From positions 1,746,501-1,810,500 of the forward strand of contig NZ_CP040676.1 of assembly GCF_005960665.1 (NCBI RefSeq): a DNA stretch of 64,000 bases, given 5' to 3'. Source of the DNA: Exiguobacterium mexicanum. Its GTDB lineage: Bacteria; Bacillota; Bacilli; Exiguobacteriales; Exiguobacteriaceae. The position numbers were made by a program, and so were the translations under genes. The notes under the pieces are model-generated. The model saw nothing but the letters and a program-made list of their open reading frames with translations. It ran no database searches and had not been told where the DNA came from. Below are positions 8,099-16,085 of this stretch, piece after piece; the first letter of the stretch is position 1; each line of letters opens with the position of its first letter.

Positions 8099-9331
8099 TT
8101 AATCACGTATTTTCCGTGCTTTCGTCATCTGATTCGTCAAGAACGCTTTCTCTCGTGGATGCAACTCATCCAAGTCGAGCGCTTCCTCAAAGTAGTCGAT
8201 GAAGTCCTCGAACGTTTCATCATGCGAGGCGTGTGCCTGAATCCGCGCGATTCGGATCGCCTCGAAGACGGATGCCATCACGAAAATGTCGTGACTCGCA
8301 TACGTCTTCACAGGAGCGAACGCCTCGAACAATGTCGCTTCCATCGTTTTACGTTTGGCATGCCAATTGCTCTTGTCGTTGGAGAATAAAAAGTCGCCTG
8401 CCGGCAATCGGCTCAGTTCGCGTAAAATATCGCCGATGTAGTGAATCGCGTGAATCGCCGTATTCGGATCATTGATGCCCGGTGAGACGCCTTTCAGCGC
8501 GATCTCACTCAACTTCTCGATGACGAACGCTGGGTCTTGAATCGATGAACGGATTTCACCGATTTGGAACACGTCGATATCGGGCGCTTCTTCTGCGAGC
8601 CAATAGCCGAGAATATCTCCTTCCGCTACAAAGTCCCCGACGGCCACGACCGATTCGAAGTCGACGTCACGGCTCTCCTGCTTCCCGCTCGAGAACAGTT
8701 GGACGTAGCCCGTTCGAGAGGCATAGACCGCCTGTCCTTCGAACGTGTGAACCGTTCGTTTCGGGACGATGTACATGTCTTCCTCTTCGACCGCCCGTCT
8801 TTGGTTTTCGATGACAGATAGCGCTTCGCGGTGCAATGCCGATAAGAGGCGTTCCGCTTGAATCGAGACGCTGATCGTTTGAATGAATTTAACGAACGCC
8901 CAAATTGAGCTGACGACGAGCAGGACACTGATGCCTGAAGCGAGTACGACGTCTTCATCCGATGTCCGGATAAGGAACAAGTTCGTTATGCCGTACACCG
9001 TCGTCATGATGAACAGGCCGAGTGTATGCTTCGACGCCGAGTTCGTCAAAAAGTTATTGATCGTCCGAGGCGAGAACTGCGACGAATACGTAGTCAAGAC
9101 GACGAGGATCGTCGAAAAGCTGAACGTCATCATCGTCATGAGGCTCGTGAACGACGAAGACAGGACAGAAGCTGCTGAATCCTTGTCTAAATAAATGATT
9201 TCCGGTAACAGCTCCCGAAAGAAGCTTCCAAAATATTGAGTCAGGAACGTTAACGCGATCCCTCCCACTCCGTATAAAAACGGGACGAACCAGGTGCTAT
9301 CTTCCAACTTTAATTGAATCCGCTTGAGCAT
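8099..9331 (-). CDS. DUF2254 family membrane protein
   Basis: Integral membrane protein of about 410 residues matching the DUF2254 pattern. It has four hydrophobic segments in the first 150 residues (WFVPFLYGVGGIALTFLTQY; SSSFTSLMTMMTFSFSTILV; TLGLFIMTTVYGITNLFLI; VLASGISVLLVVSSIWAFVK), then a soluble C-terminal half with the conserved SPGINDPNTA stretch. The FSFSTILVV and SPRTIN segments are also typical. No biochemical function is established that I know of. Start choice: ATG at 9331 has GAGG seven bases upstream, whereas an alternative GTG at 9334 sits too close. It stands alone between two terminators. Confidence 0.8.
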   Translation of the reverse strand: MLKRIQLKLEDSTWFVPFLYGVGGIALTFLTQYFGSFFRELLPEIIYLDKDSAASVLSSSFTSLMTMMTFSFSTILVVLTTYSSQFSPRTINNFLTNSASKHTLGLFIMTTVYGITNLFLIRTSDEDVVLASGISVLLVVSSIWAFVKFIQTISVSIQAERLLSALHREALSVIENQRRAVEEEDMYIVPKRTVHTFEGQAVYASRTGYVQLFSSGKQESRDVDFESVVAVGDFVAEGDILGYWLAEEAPDIDVFQIGEIRSSIQDPAFVIEKLSEIALKGVSPGINDPNTAIHAIHYIGDILRELSRLPAGDFLFSNDKSNWHAKRKTMEATLFEAFAPVKTYASHDIFVMASVFEAIRIARIQAHASHDETFEDFIDYFEEALDLDELHPREKAFLTNQMTKARKIRD

Positions 9332-9360
9332 CACGACACCTCTTCATATGTATAAATTGG

Positions 9361-9394
9361 TAAAAAAATCGCCTGTCCACATGAACAGGCGATT
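9361..9394 (-). terminator. mecA terminator
   Basis: AATCGCCTGT pairs with ACAGGCGATT around an eight-base loop; on the minus strand it is followed by a run of T at 9362-9368. Confidence 0.85.
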
Positions 9395-9399
9395 AGGGT

Positions 9400-10056
9400 T
9401 TAGAAATAGTGACGGACTTTTGAGAAGACATCCCCGTCGAGAATGAGCTTGCCGTATTCTTCAAGCATCGCTAACGTCTGCGTGCTGAACGTCAAATACT
9501 CGGCTAAGAGACTTAATACGTTCTCTTCTTCTTCCGGTTCCATCTCGTCTGGGAAGTCAATCCACAAGTAATACCGATTGTCGTAATGGAATAACTTAAG
9601 GTTGACGTTGTTCAACGCTTCTCCTGCTCGTTTACTGAGCGAGATGATCGCCTCAAAGTCATCCGTTTCCATGGCGAGCGGAGCCCACGCCTCCGGCTCG
9701 GCTTCGATTTCATCAAGTTCACTCAATTGATCAAGCACCGATTGCTGATCGCGCGCCTCGTCGATTGCCGAGCGCAACAGTGACCCGAGCTCAGAATCGT
9801 CATCAGAGTCAATCACATTTTTCGCGATCGTCACGGTCAATTCAAGTCCTTTTTCAAACGCTTGTACTTGTATCCATAGTGGACCATCAAACGAGATATC
9901 TTCTCGTTCGTGCGCTTCGTCCATCATCTGCCAGAACAGCTGCTCACCACGTTCTCGGTTATACCAGATTTCATCACGAGCGAAACCGCGTTTCTCGATA
10001 TCGACATACGTAATGAAAAATTTGACGGTGTTGTCGTTGATGCGCTCAATTTTCAC
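9400..10056 (-). CDS. mecA: Adaptor protein MecA
   Basis: MecA hands substrates to the ClpC-ClpP protease; in B. subtilis its best-known substrate is the competence regulator ComK, and it also assists ClpC assembly. The 218-residue product starts with the conserved N-terminal recognition domain (KIERINDNTVKFFITYVDIEKRGFARDEIWYNRERGEQLFW, quoted in part) and ends with the ClpC-binding domain (NLKLFHYDNRYYLWIDF). An acidic linker joins them. GTG at 10056 is the start because it aligns with the B. subtilis MEIERINEHTV start and has AAGGGAG nine bases ahead. It lies next to spx, as in B. subtilis. Confidence 0.95.
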   Translation of the reverse strand: MKIERINDNTVKFFITYVDIEKRGFARDEIWYNRERGEQLFWQMMDEAHEREDISFDGPLWIQVQAFEKGLELTVTIAKNVIDSDDDSELGSLLRSAIDEARDQQSVLDQLSELDEIEAEPEAWAPLAMETDDFEAIISLSKRAGEALNNVNLKLFHYDNRYYLWIDFPDEMEPEEEENVLSLLAEYLTFSTQTLAMLEEYGKLILDGDVFSKVRHYF

Positions 10057-10203
10057 GATTGTCCACTCCCTTCTCACCTCACTCCTACTTCAACAATTAA
10101 GGAGGAGAGGGGAAATTGTCTTGTTATCATAGTACCCTTTTTTTAACGTGTCAATCTATTGATGGTGGGGTTGTTACTATTATTTTATCGGAAAAACGGA
10201 ATA

Positions 10204-10234
10204 ATAAAAAGCACACTGCTTAGACAGTATGCTT
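10204..10234 (-). terminator. spx terminator
   Basis: AAGCATACTG and CAGTGTGCTT (minus strand sense) form a ten-pair stem with one G-T pair and run into TTTTTATTA. Confidence 0.85.
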
Positions 10235-10236
10235 CC

Positions 10237-10635
10237 TCACTCGTTGACGAGTCGTTGCGCTTCTTGAAGTTGGAACGTCCGGACCTTGCGCGGCAAGAAT
10301 CGACGAATCTCATCTTCGTTGTATCCGACTTGAAGACGTTTTTCATCAATCAGAATCGGACGGCGGAGCAATCCTGGATATTCTTGAATCAAATCATATA
10401 GTTGTTGGAGTGAAAGCGCATCGACCGATACGTCGATTTTCGAGAAAACTTTAGATCGGGTCGAGATGATTTCATCTGTCCCATCTTCTGTCATACGTAG
10501 GATTTGTTTGATCTCATTGAGTGAGAGTGGTTCTGAAAATATGTTCCGTTCCGTGAATGGAATATCATGCTCCTCGAGCCATGCCCGTGCTTTTCGGCAC
10601 GATGTGCAGCTCGGAGACGTGTACAATGTGACCAT
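10237..10635 (-). CDS. spxA: Transcriptional regulator Spx
   Basis: Spx, of the ArsC/Spx fold, binds the alpha subunit of RNA polymerase and switches on thiol-stress genes. The 132-residue product starts [19 protein letters not shown] with the redox switch C10-x-x-C13, and retains the [20 protein letters not shown] segment near the end. ATG at 10635 follows GGGAGGAACG. The C-terminus (RLVNE) is close to the degron region recognised by ClpXP with YjbH, and the yjbH gene is 8 kb away in the same synteny block. The upstream region holds a likely promoter under a PerR-like box (10714-10745). Confidence 0.95.
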   Translation of the reverse strand: MVTLYTSPSCTSCRKARAWLEEHDIPFTERNIFSEPLSLNEIKQILRMTEDGTDEIISTRSKVFSKIDVSVDALSLQQLYDLIQEYPGLLRRPILIDEKRLQVGYNEDEIRRFLPRKVRTFQLQEAQRLVNE

Positions 10636-10713
10636 TTTCGTTCCTCCCTGATCAAGTGTTCGTTCATCTTTTTCAAGTGACTCTATTTGTATACCCAAAA
10701 ATTCGTCCACTTA

Positions 10714-10745
10714 ATTATAATAATTCTTATTTATTGAAACTTCAA
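10714..10745 (-). promoter_or_regulatory. spx promoter with PerR-like operator
   Basis: On the minus strand TTGAAG (10740-10745) and TATTAT (10717-10722) are 17 bases apart. TTATAATAATTCTTA at 10715-10729 matches the PerR box TTATAATNATTATAA at all but two positions and covers the -10. In B. subtilis one spx promoter is repressed by PerR, which supports the reading. Confidence 0.55.
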
Positions 10746-10770
10746 TGATAACTTTTCTCACTCGGGTAAG

Positions 10771-10798
10771 AAAAGAGGACGCATTCAGGAGAATGCGA
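10771..10798 (-). terminator. Weak terminator after the 45-codon gene
   Basis: CGCATTC (10780-10786) pairs with GAATGCG (10791-10797); the minus strand continues TCCTCTTTTCTTA. Confidence 0.5.
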
Positions 10799-10814
10799 CC
10801 CTTGATCGACCGTT

Positions 10815-10952
10815 CTAGGACGCCGGCATTCGAGAAACCGGTTGTGATACCGTCTCTTTGCCAGGCTTCACTTGTAAGTCTTTCAATTTCTTCTTGAGGA
10901 CTTCCTTCAGAAGTTTCTTTTTCTGTAGCAATACTTTGTCACGCTCTTTCAT
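10815..10952 (-). CDS. Small basic protein of 45 residues, unknown
   Basis: I do not recognise this gene. An ATG at 10952 with GGGGGTGAGAG upstream opens a frame of 45 codons, MKERDKVLLQKKKLLKEV continuing with further lysine-rich helix and ending SQPVSRMPAS. The first 30 residues are strongly basic with leucines at helix spacing, suggesting an amphipathic or nucleic-acid-binding helix; the tail is polar with two prolines. An extended -10 (TGCTATAAT, hexamer at 11040-11045 on the minus strand) lies about 80 bases ahead and a weak hairpin follows, so it looks like its own transcription unit. No homologue is claimed. Confidence 0.55.
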   Translation of the reverse strand: MKERDKVLLQKKKLLKEVLKKKLKDLQVKPGKETVSQPVSRMPAS

Positions 10953-11039
10953 GGTCTCTCACCCCCAACGCCATAAGGACTCGACCCACCGACCGTTACT
11001 GAATCTGAAAATCTTGAACTTGCACTAATCTACAATTAA

Positions 11040-11045
11040 ATTATA
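11040..11045 (-). promoter_or_regulatory. Extended -10 ahead of the 45-codon gene
   Basis: Minus strand reads TGCTATAAT, a perfect -10 with the TGn extension; the -35 is poor. The predicted start is near 11033. Confidence 0.45.
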
Positions 11046-11108
11046 GCACATTCTTATGAAAATGAATGAACAATCTCGAAGATTTTCATCATTTCACACG
11101 TTCCAAAT

Positions 11109-11137
11109 TTGCTTTTCTTTTTCAATTCCCGTATAGT
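11109..11137 (+). promoter_or_regulatory. Promoter of the HD-domain gene
   Basis: TTGCTT (11109-11114) and TATAGT (11132-11137) are separated by 17 bases and lie 43 bases ahead of the start codon. Confidence 0.5.
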
Positions 11138-11179
11138 TAATAGAAATAACCTTTGAAATCACCAAGGAGGAGAGCGAAT

Positions 11180-11710
11180 ATGAGAATTACGCTAGAGACG
11201 ATTATGCAACATCCGGTCACCCAAAAATATTTGACCCGTTCCGGTCTGAAACACGCCGTCGACGTGTGTGAACGCGCTCTCGAATTGGCGACGCGACGAG
11301 GGCTTGATACGGATTTAGCGACGAAAGCCGCTCTGCTCCATGACATCGGTCACTACGAATGGTACACCGAAGGCAAATGGAACTACGATTTATACCGTCA
11401 AAACGACATTCATGCCATTAAAGGGGCCGAACGCGCCCATAAGCTATTGATTCGTCTCGGGGAAGACCCGGCGCGCGCGAAAGAGATCTCGGTCATGATT
11501 TTGCTTCATACCGATTCCTATCTCCCGCCTAACCGGATTCAACGTACCCCACTCCAACAGCTCGTCCATGATGCGGATACGTACGTGGAACAACCTGGCG
11601 GACTGCATCACTATGAGACGATGGAAATCGAAGATGCCCTTGCCCGTGTCCGCCTGATTGACGCGGTCGTCGAACGGCTCTCGAACTTGCCACGCATCTC
11701 AAACGCCTGA
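11180..11710 (+). CDS. HD-domain phosphohydrolase-like protein
   Basis: Cytosolic protein of 176 residues with the metal-binding HD signature. H25 lies in SGLKHAVDVC, H54-D55 in ALLHDIGHYEW, then ILLHTDSYLPP and LVHDADTYVEQ supply further His/Asp ligands. The domain usually hydrolyses phosphate esters of nucleotides or related compounds; the substrate is unknown here. ATG at 11180 is chosen over an earlier in-frame ATG at 11153 because AAGGAGGAG sits nine bases before it. It is monocistronic, with its own promoter and terminator, between the spx region and the convergent opp operon. Confidence 0.75.
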   Translation: MRITLETIMQHPVTQKYLTRSGLKHAVDVCERALELATRRGLDTDLATKAALLHDIGHYEWYTEGKWNYDLYRQNDIHAIKGAERAHKLLIRLGEDPARAKEISVMILLHTDSYLPPNRIQRTPLQQLVHDADTYVEQPGGLHHYETMEIEDALARVRLIDAVVERLSNLPRISNA

Positions 11711-11733
11711 CACCGTCCTTGGATGGTGTTTTT
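11710..11733 (+). terminator. Terminator of the HD-domain gene
   Basis: ACACCGTCC (11710-11718) pairs with GGATGGTGT (11721-11729) and is followed by TTTTCTTT. Confidence 0.85.
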
Positions 11734-11744
11734 CTTTGCGTTCA

Positions 11745-11780
11745 AGAAAGTCCCGAATCCGGTTGGATTCGGGACTTTCT
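11745..11780 (-). terminator. Terminator of the opp operon
   Basis: A 16-base perfect stem (AGAAAGTCCCGAATCC with its complement) and a four-base loop lie right after the oppF stop codon; the minus-strand tail TTCTTGAACG is only partly T-rich. Confidence 0.75.
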
Positions 11781-11782
11781 AA

Positions 11783-12733
11783 TTATACGAGTTGCGCTTT
11801 ATATGCTTCGTATTCTTCGTCTGTCAATGAGACGTAATGGCCTGGCTCGACTTCACGGAGCGGTGGGATGCTTGAATCCTCATCCGAACGTCCGACGGCA
11901 CCGAGTGACTTCGACTCATACACGATCCGCTTACGTGTGCGCTCATGCTCTGGATCCGGAAGCGGGATCGCCGAGAGAAGCGACTTCGTATAGGCGTGAA
12001 TCGGGTTCTCATACAAACGCGCTGCTGGAGCGAGTTCGACGAGGTGACCTTGATACATGACACCGATCCGGTCTGAGATATACTTGACCATCGACAAATC
12101 GTGGGCGATGAACAAGTACGTCAAGTCACGGTCGCGTTGCAATTCTTTCATCAAGTTGACGACCTGAGCTTGGATCGATACGTCGAGAGCCGAGATTGGC
12201 TCATCGGCGATGATGAAGTCTGGTTCAACCGCGAGAGCGCGGGCAATCCCGATCCGCTGACGTTGACCGCCCGAGAATTCGTGCGGGTAACGGCTCGCGT
12301 GCTCTTTCGTAAGACCGACCGTTTCAAGAAGGTCATAGACACGGTTCATCCGGTCTTCTTTCGTCTTGGCAAGGCCGTGGATATCAATGCCTTCAGCGAT
12401 GATATCAGCGACCGTCATCCGCGGGTTGAGCGATGCGTAAGGATCTTGGAAGATCATTTGCATGGCCCGGTTGAATTTCAACTTCTCCGCTTTTGACTTC
12501 TTGCCATGAACGTTTTCGCCTTTGAAGACGACGTCACCGTCCGTCGCGTCATAAAGGCCGATGATGGTACGACCTGTCGTCGATTTCCCACAACCTGACT
12601 CCCCTACGAGACCGAGTACTTCACCTTTGTAAATATCAAACGAGATGCCATCGACCGCTTTAACGACGCGACCTCGGCCAATTTTAAAGTGCTGCTTCAG
12701 GTCTTTTACTTCGAGTAATTTCTCGCGTTCCAT
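11783..12733 (-). CDS. oppF: Oligopeptide ABC transporter ATPase OppF
   Basis: One of two ATPases that drive peptide import through OppBC. The 316 residues contain Walker A GESGCGKST, Q-loop IFQDPYASLNPRM, signature FSGGQRQRIGIARAL, Walker B IIADEP with ISALDVSIQAQ, and the switch histidine in FIAHDLSMV. The C-terminal OppD/F extension HAYTKSLLSAIPLPDPEHE is also present; such regions can hold a 4Fe-4S cluster or nucleotide contacts in relatives, but no cysteine cluster is seen here. Its ATG shares one base with the oppD stop codon (TAATG), indicating translational coupling. Last gene of oppBCDF. Confidence 0.95.
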   Translation of the reverse strand: MEREKLLEVKDLKQHFKIGRGRVVKAVDGISFDIYKGEVLGLVGESGCGKSTTGRTIIGLYDATDGDVVFKGENVHGKKSKAEKLKFNRAMQMIFQDPYASLNPRMTVADIIAEGIDIHGLAKTKEDRMNRVYDLLETVGLTKEHASRYPHEFSGGQRQRIGIARALAVEPDFIIADEPISALDVSIQAQVVNLMKELQRDRDLTYLFIAHDLSMVKYISDRIGVMYQGHLVELAPAARLYENPIHAYTKSLLSAIPLPDPEHERTRKRIVYESKSLGAVGRSDEDSSIPPLREVEPGHYVSLTDEEYEAYKAQLV

Positions 12734-13806
12734 TATTCAGCACCACCTTTCAAAATCGATTTGGCGAACGCGCTGTCCGGACGATACTTGAGTGCAAGGT
12801 CACGGATTGCTTTCGGCGGGCTCACTTGCGGTGCTTGCGGGTGCAATAACCAACTTGCCGCATAGTGCGTGTCGCTAATTTGGAACATCGGTGGTTCTTT
12901 TTCAAAGTCGATCTTCATCGCATAAGGGTTACGTGGTGCGAACGCATCGCCTTTTGGCGGGTCGAGCAAGTTCGGCGGCGTACCTGGGATGGCAGGAAGC
13001 GCCTCGTTCGGGTCATCAGATGGGCGCGGCATCGATCCGAGCAGTCCCCATGCATATGGGTGACGCGGCTCGTAGAAAATCTCATCGACCGTTCCCTTCT
13101 CGACGATTTTACCAGCGTACATGACGGCAACACGGTCAGCCATGTTCGCGACGACACCGAGGTCGTGCGTGATGAAGATAATCGCTGTGCCGGTCTTTTG
13201 TTGGATGTCTTTCAAAAGCTCCAAAATCTGAGCTTGAATCGTTACATCGAGAGCTGTCGTCGGCTCATCGGCGATCAATACTTTAGGGTTACATGCGAGC
13301 GCGATCGCGATAACGATCCGTTGACGCATACCACCTGAGAGTTGGTGCGGATATTGTTTAAGACGTGCTTCTGGGTTTGGAATCCCGACGAGTGTGAGCA
13401 ATTCCAGCGTACGCTTCTTCGCATCTTCACCCGTAAGACCTTGGTGTTGCTTCAATCCTTCAGCAATCTGTTTGAAGATCGTCATCGTCGGGTTGAGTGA
13501 TGTCATTGGATCTTGGAAGATCATGGCGATATCACGGCCACGGATCTTCAACATTTCTTTTTCCGACAACTTCGCCAAGTCTTTACCTTCGAACAAGATT
13601 TCTCCGTTCGTGATTTCACCTGGCGGGTTCGGGATCAGACGCATGATCGCTTTTGAAGTGACGGATTTACCAGAACCCGATTCACCAACGATGGCGAGCG
13701 TCTCGCCTTTTTTCAAATCAAACGATACGTTGCGAACAGCTTGTACCGTTCCAGCATACGTATGGAACGAGACCGCTAAGTCTCGGACAGATAAAATCGT
13801 TTCCAT
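12733..13806 (-). CDS. oppD: Oligopeptide ABC transporter ATPase OppD
   Basis: Partner ATPase of OppF, 357 residues. Walker A GESGSGKSVTS, Q-loop MIFQDPMTSLNP, signature LSGGMRQRIVIAIAL, Walker B VLIADEPTTALDV and FITHDLGVVANMADRVAVM are all intact. The C-terminal region HPYAWGLLGSMPRPSDD to LLDPPKGDAFAPRNPYAM is the family extension, lacking most of the usual cysteines. ATG at 13806 follows GGGGGACTCGTGA. It lies 24 bases after oppC and runs into oppF with a one-base overlap. Confidence 0.95.
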   Translation of the reverse strand: METILSVRDLAVSFHTYAGTVQAVRNVSFDLKKGETLAIVGESGSGKSVTSKAIMRLIPNPPGEITNGEILFEGKDLAKLSEKEMLKIRGRDIAMIFQDPMTSLNPTMTIFKQIAEGLKQHQGLTGEDAKKRTLELLTLVGIPNPEARLKQYPHQLSGGMRQRIVIAIALACNPKVLIADEPTTALDVTIQAQILELLKDIQQKTGTAIIFITHDLGVVANMADRVAVMYAGKIVEKGTVDEIFYEPRHPYAWGLLGSMPRPSDDPNEALPAIPGTPPNLLDPPKGDAFAPRNPYAMKIDFEKEPPMFQISDTHYAASWLLHPQAPQVSPPKAIRDLALKYRPDSAFAKSILKGGAE

Positions 13807-13830
13807 TCACGAGTCCCCCTGTTTCTATAA

Positions 13831-14856
13831 TTATTTACGCATTTTCGGGTCGAACGCATCACGCAAGCCATCGGCGAGCAAGTTGAAGCTGACCATGAGC
13901 AAGACGATGATGACTGACGGGATGACGAGCAAGTACGGGAAAGTCCGTAGCTCTTTGTATCCGTCGTTGATCAACGTACCAAGTGACGCTTGTGGCGGTT
14001 GAAGTCCGATCCCGATGAAACTGAGGAACGCCTCGAAGAAGATGGCAGATGGAATCGTGAACATGAGTGTGATGATGATGGCGCCGAGCGTGTTCGGGAT
14101 CAAGTGTTTGAAGATCAAACGGTTACTTGAAGCACCGAGCGTACGAGCTGCCAAGACGAACTCTTGGTTTTTGAGTTTCAAGATTTGACCGCGGACGAGT
14201 CGACTCATCCCAATCCAGCCGGTGATCGTCATCGCGAGGATGATCGTGAACACACCTGGGTCAAAGATCAAGATGAACAAGATAATCAAAATCAAGTTCG
14301 GAACACCAGTCAAAATCTCAACGATCCGCTGCATGATGTTATCCGTACGGCCACCGAAGTAAGCCGAGATCCCACCGTAAGCGACACCGATGACCGTATC
14401 AACGATAGCGGCCATTAAACCGATGAAGAGCGAGATACGTGTCCCTTCCCAAATACGTGACCAAAGATCACGGCCGAGGTAGTCCGTACCGAACCAGAAG
14501 TTCTCTTCGACGTTCTTTTGTTCATAGAAGTCGATATCACGGCCACCGAGGTTGGCCATCCCGTCAAACCCAGCCCACTCAAGTCCTGTGACTTTAGGCG
14601 GGAGTTTGGCTTGTGAGATGTTTTGCGTATAAGCGTCACGGCCAGACAACATCGGGCCGAATAGCGCGAGCAAGACAAGAATGACGATAATCGATAACGA
14701 CAAGATGGCTGCTTTGTTTTTCTTTAAGCGCATCCATGCATCTTGCCAGAAGTTCAAGCTTTTACCGGAAATACGTTCAGCGAGCTGTTCGTTCATCTCG
14801 ACACGTTGGAACATGTCTTGGTCGAACTGCTCGAAATTCTTTTTGTTTTCAATCAT
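13831..14856 (-). CDS. oppC: Oligopeptide ABC transporter permease OppC
   Basis: Membrane permease half of the Opp importer, 341 residues. A cytosolic N-terminal tail of about 40 residues is followed by a first transmembrane helix (AAILSLSIIVILVLLALFGP). A periplasm-side loop of about 80 residues comes next, then five more helices with the EAA-type coupling sequence AARTLGASSNRLIFKHLIPN near residue 240. The loop with WFGTDYLGRDLWSR is characteristic of OppC. Its ATG shares one base with the oppB stop (TGATG). Confidence 0.95.
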   Translation of the reverse strand: MIENKKNFEQFDQDMFQRVEMNEQLAERISGKSLNFWQDAWMRLKKNKAAILSLSIIVILVLLALFGPMLSGRDAYTQNISQAKLPPKVTGLEWAGFDGMANLGGRDIDFYEQKNVEENFWFGTDYLGRDLWSRIWEGTRISLFIGLMAAIVDTVIGVAYGGISAYFGGRTDNIMQRIVEILTGVPNLILIILFILIFDPGVFTIILAMTITGWIGMSRLVRGQILKLKNQEFVLAARTLGASSNRLIFKHLIPNTLGAIIITLMFTIPSAIFFEAFLSFIGIGLQPPQASLGTLINDGYKELRTFPYLLVIPSVIIVLLMVSFNLLADGLRDAFDPKMRK

Positions 14857-15782
14857 CAGTTATTCCCCCCAAGACGAATACGTGGGTCAACGACTCCGTA
14901 GAGCAAGTCGACTAGTAGAATGATAATAATGAACAGGCCAGAGAAGAAGAGCGTCGTGCCCATGATGACCGAGTAATCATTCAACGTAATAGATGTGACG
15001 AACAATTCTCCGAGTCCAGGTACCGCAAAGATTTTTTCGATGACGAACGTACCAGTCAATAGACCGGCCGTCATTGGTCCAAGGATTGTGATGGCAGGAA
15101 TCATTGCGTTACGCACCATGTGCTTCCAAACGATGGCATTCCCGGTCAACCCTTTCGCTTTCGCGAGCGTGACGTAATCTTGTCCGGTCACTTCTAGCAT
15201 CTCGGTCCGGACGAAACGGGCGATCGATGCCGTAACCCCGAGCGAGAGCGAGATGGTCGGTAAAATCGTATGAGCCGGTGAATCCCAGAACGCGACAGGG
15301 AGGATTTGCAACTTAACCCCAACATAGTACTGAAGAAGGGCTGCAAAGACGAATGATGGGACAGAAATCCCGATTACCGATACGAACATTGAACCATAGT
15401 CAATGTACGTGTTATGACGAATGGCTGCCACGATTCCGAGCAACAATCCGACAAACGTCCCAAGCACAAGTGCTTGAATCCCTAATTGAGCTGATGGTCC
15501 GATTCGTTCCATAATCAATTCCGTCACTGGCCGGTTGGCCGTACGGAATGATACACCAAGGTCCCCTTGCACAAGGTTTCCTAAGTATGTCGCATAACGA
15601 ACTGGAAGCGGATCATTGAGTCCGTAACGGTCGTTCAAGAGCTGAATTTGTGTCTCCGTCAGCTTCTCCTGGTTTTGATAAGGCGAACCTGGAAGCAGGT
15701 CCATCAGGAAAAACGTGAACGTCGCAATCAAGAAGAACGTGATGAGGCCGTAAGTCAGCCGCTGAAGAATATAACGTCCCAT
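14856..15782 (-). CDS. oppB: Oligopeptide ABC transporter permease OppB
   Basis: Second permease half, 308 residues, starting MGRYILQRLTYGLITFFLIA, the typical OppB N-terminus whose first helix is at about residues 9-30. Six helices in all; the coupling loop reads VTLAKAKGLTGNAIVWKHMVRN near residues 195-220, quoted in part. ATG at 15782 follows CAGGGGG at a somewhat long spacing. It is the first gene of oppBCDF, separated from oppA by 300 bases that hold the oppA terminator, a possible promoter and CodY-like boxes. Confidence 0.95.
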   Translation of the reverse strand: MGRYILQRLTYGLITFFLIATFTFFLMDLLPGSPYQNQEKLTETQIQLLNDRYGLNDPLPVRYATYLGNLVQGDLGVSFRTANRPVTELIMERIGPSAQLGIQALVLGTFVGLLLGIVAAIRHNTYIDYGSMFVSVIGISVPSFVFAALLQYYVGVKLQILPVAFWDSPAHTILPTISLSLGVTASIARFVRTEMLEVTGQDYVTLAKAKGLTGNAIVWKHMVRNAMIPAITILGPMTAGLLTGTFVIEKIFAVPGLGELFVTSITLNDYSVIMGTTLFFSGLFIIIILLVDLLYGVVDPRIRLGGNN

Positions 15783-15877
15783 AAATAAATACCCCCTGTT
15801 TTTCTAATGTGTCTATGCTTGCACCAACAGCATCACTATGACATATTTCCCTTTTCATGAATTCACAAAATGAAAGG

Positions 15878-15892
15878 AATTTTCTGAAAGAA
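15878..15892 (-). promoter_or_regulatory. CodY-like box in the oppB leader
   Basis: AATTTTCTGAAAGAA matches the CodY motif AATTTTCWGAAAATT at 12 of 15 positions. A weaker relative (11 of 15) is at 15959-15973. Confidence 0.4.
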
Positions 15893-15985
15893 TAGGTCAA
15901 ACGTCATCTCAAGGCTCTTAGCACAGCGCATGAAAATCGAAGAATCCTTAGTTTGTAAAGTATTCTGAATTTTCACTGTTACTAC

Positions 15986-16013
15986 ATTATACTTTACCAA
16001 CAAAACTTTTGAA
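15986..16013 (-). promoter_or_regulatory. Possible promoter for oppBCDF
   Basis: Minus strand TTCAAA (16008-16013) and TATAAT (15986-15991) are 16 bases apart, just after the oppA terminator. It would let oppBCDF be expressed apart from oppA; partial readthrough of the terminator is the other route. Confidence 0.45.
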
Positions 16014-16044
16014 TAGTTTTTTCTCTGATTTCTGTTTTTTTTTT

Positions 16045-16082
16045 AGAAAAGGGGGGACATGCACGTTGCATGCCCCCTTTCT
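16045..16082 (-). terminator. Terminator between oppA and oppB
   Basis: AAAGGGGG-CATGC pairs with GCATG-CCCCCCTTT (one extra base in one arm); on the minus strand it is followed by a TTTTCTAAAAAAAA stretch rather than a long T run. Likely attenuates transcription into oppB so that binding protein exceeds permease. Confidence 0.7.
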
Positions 16083-16085
16083 TCT

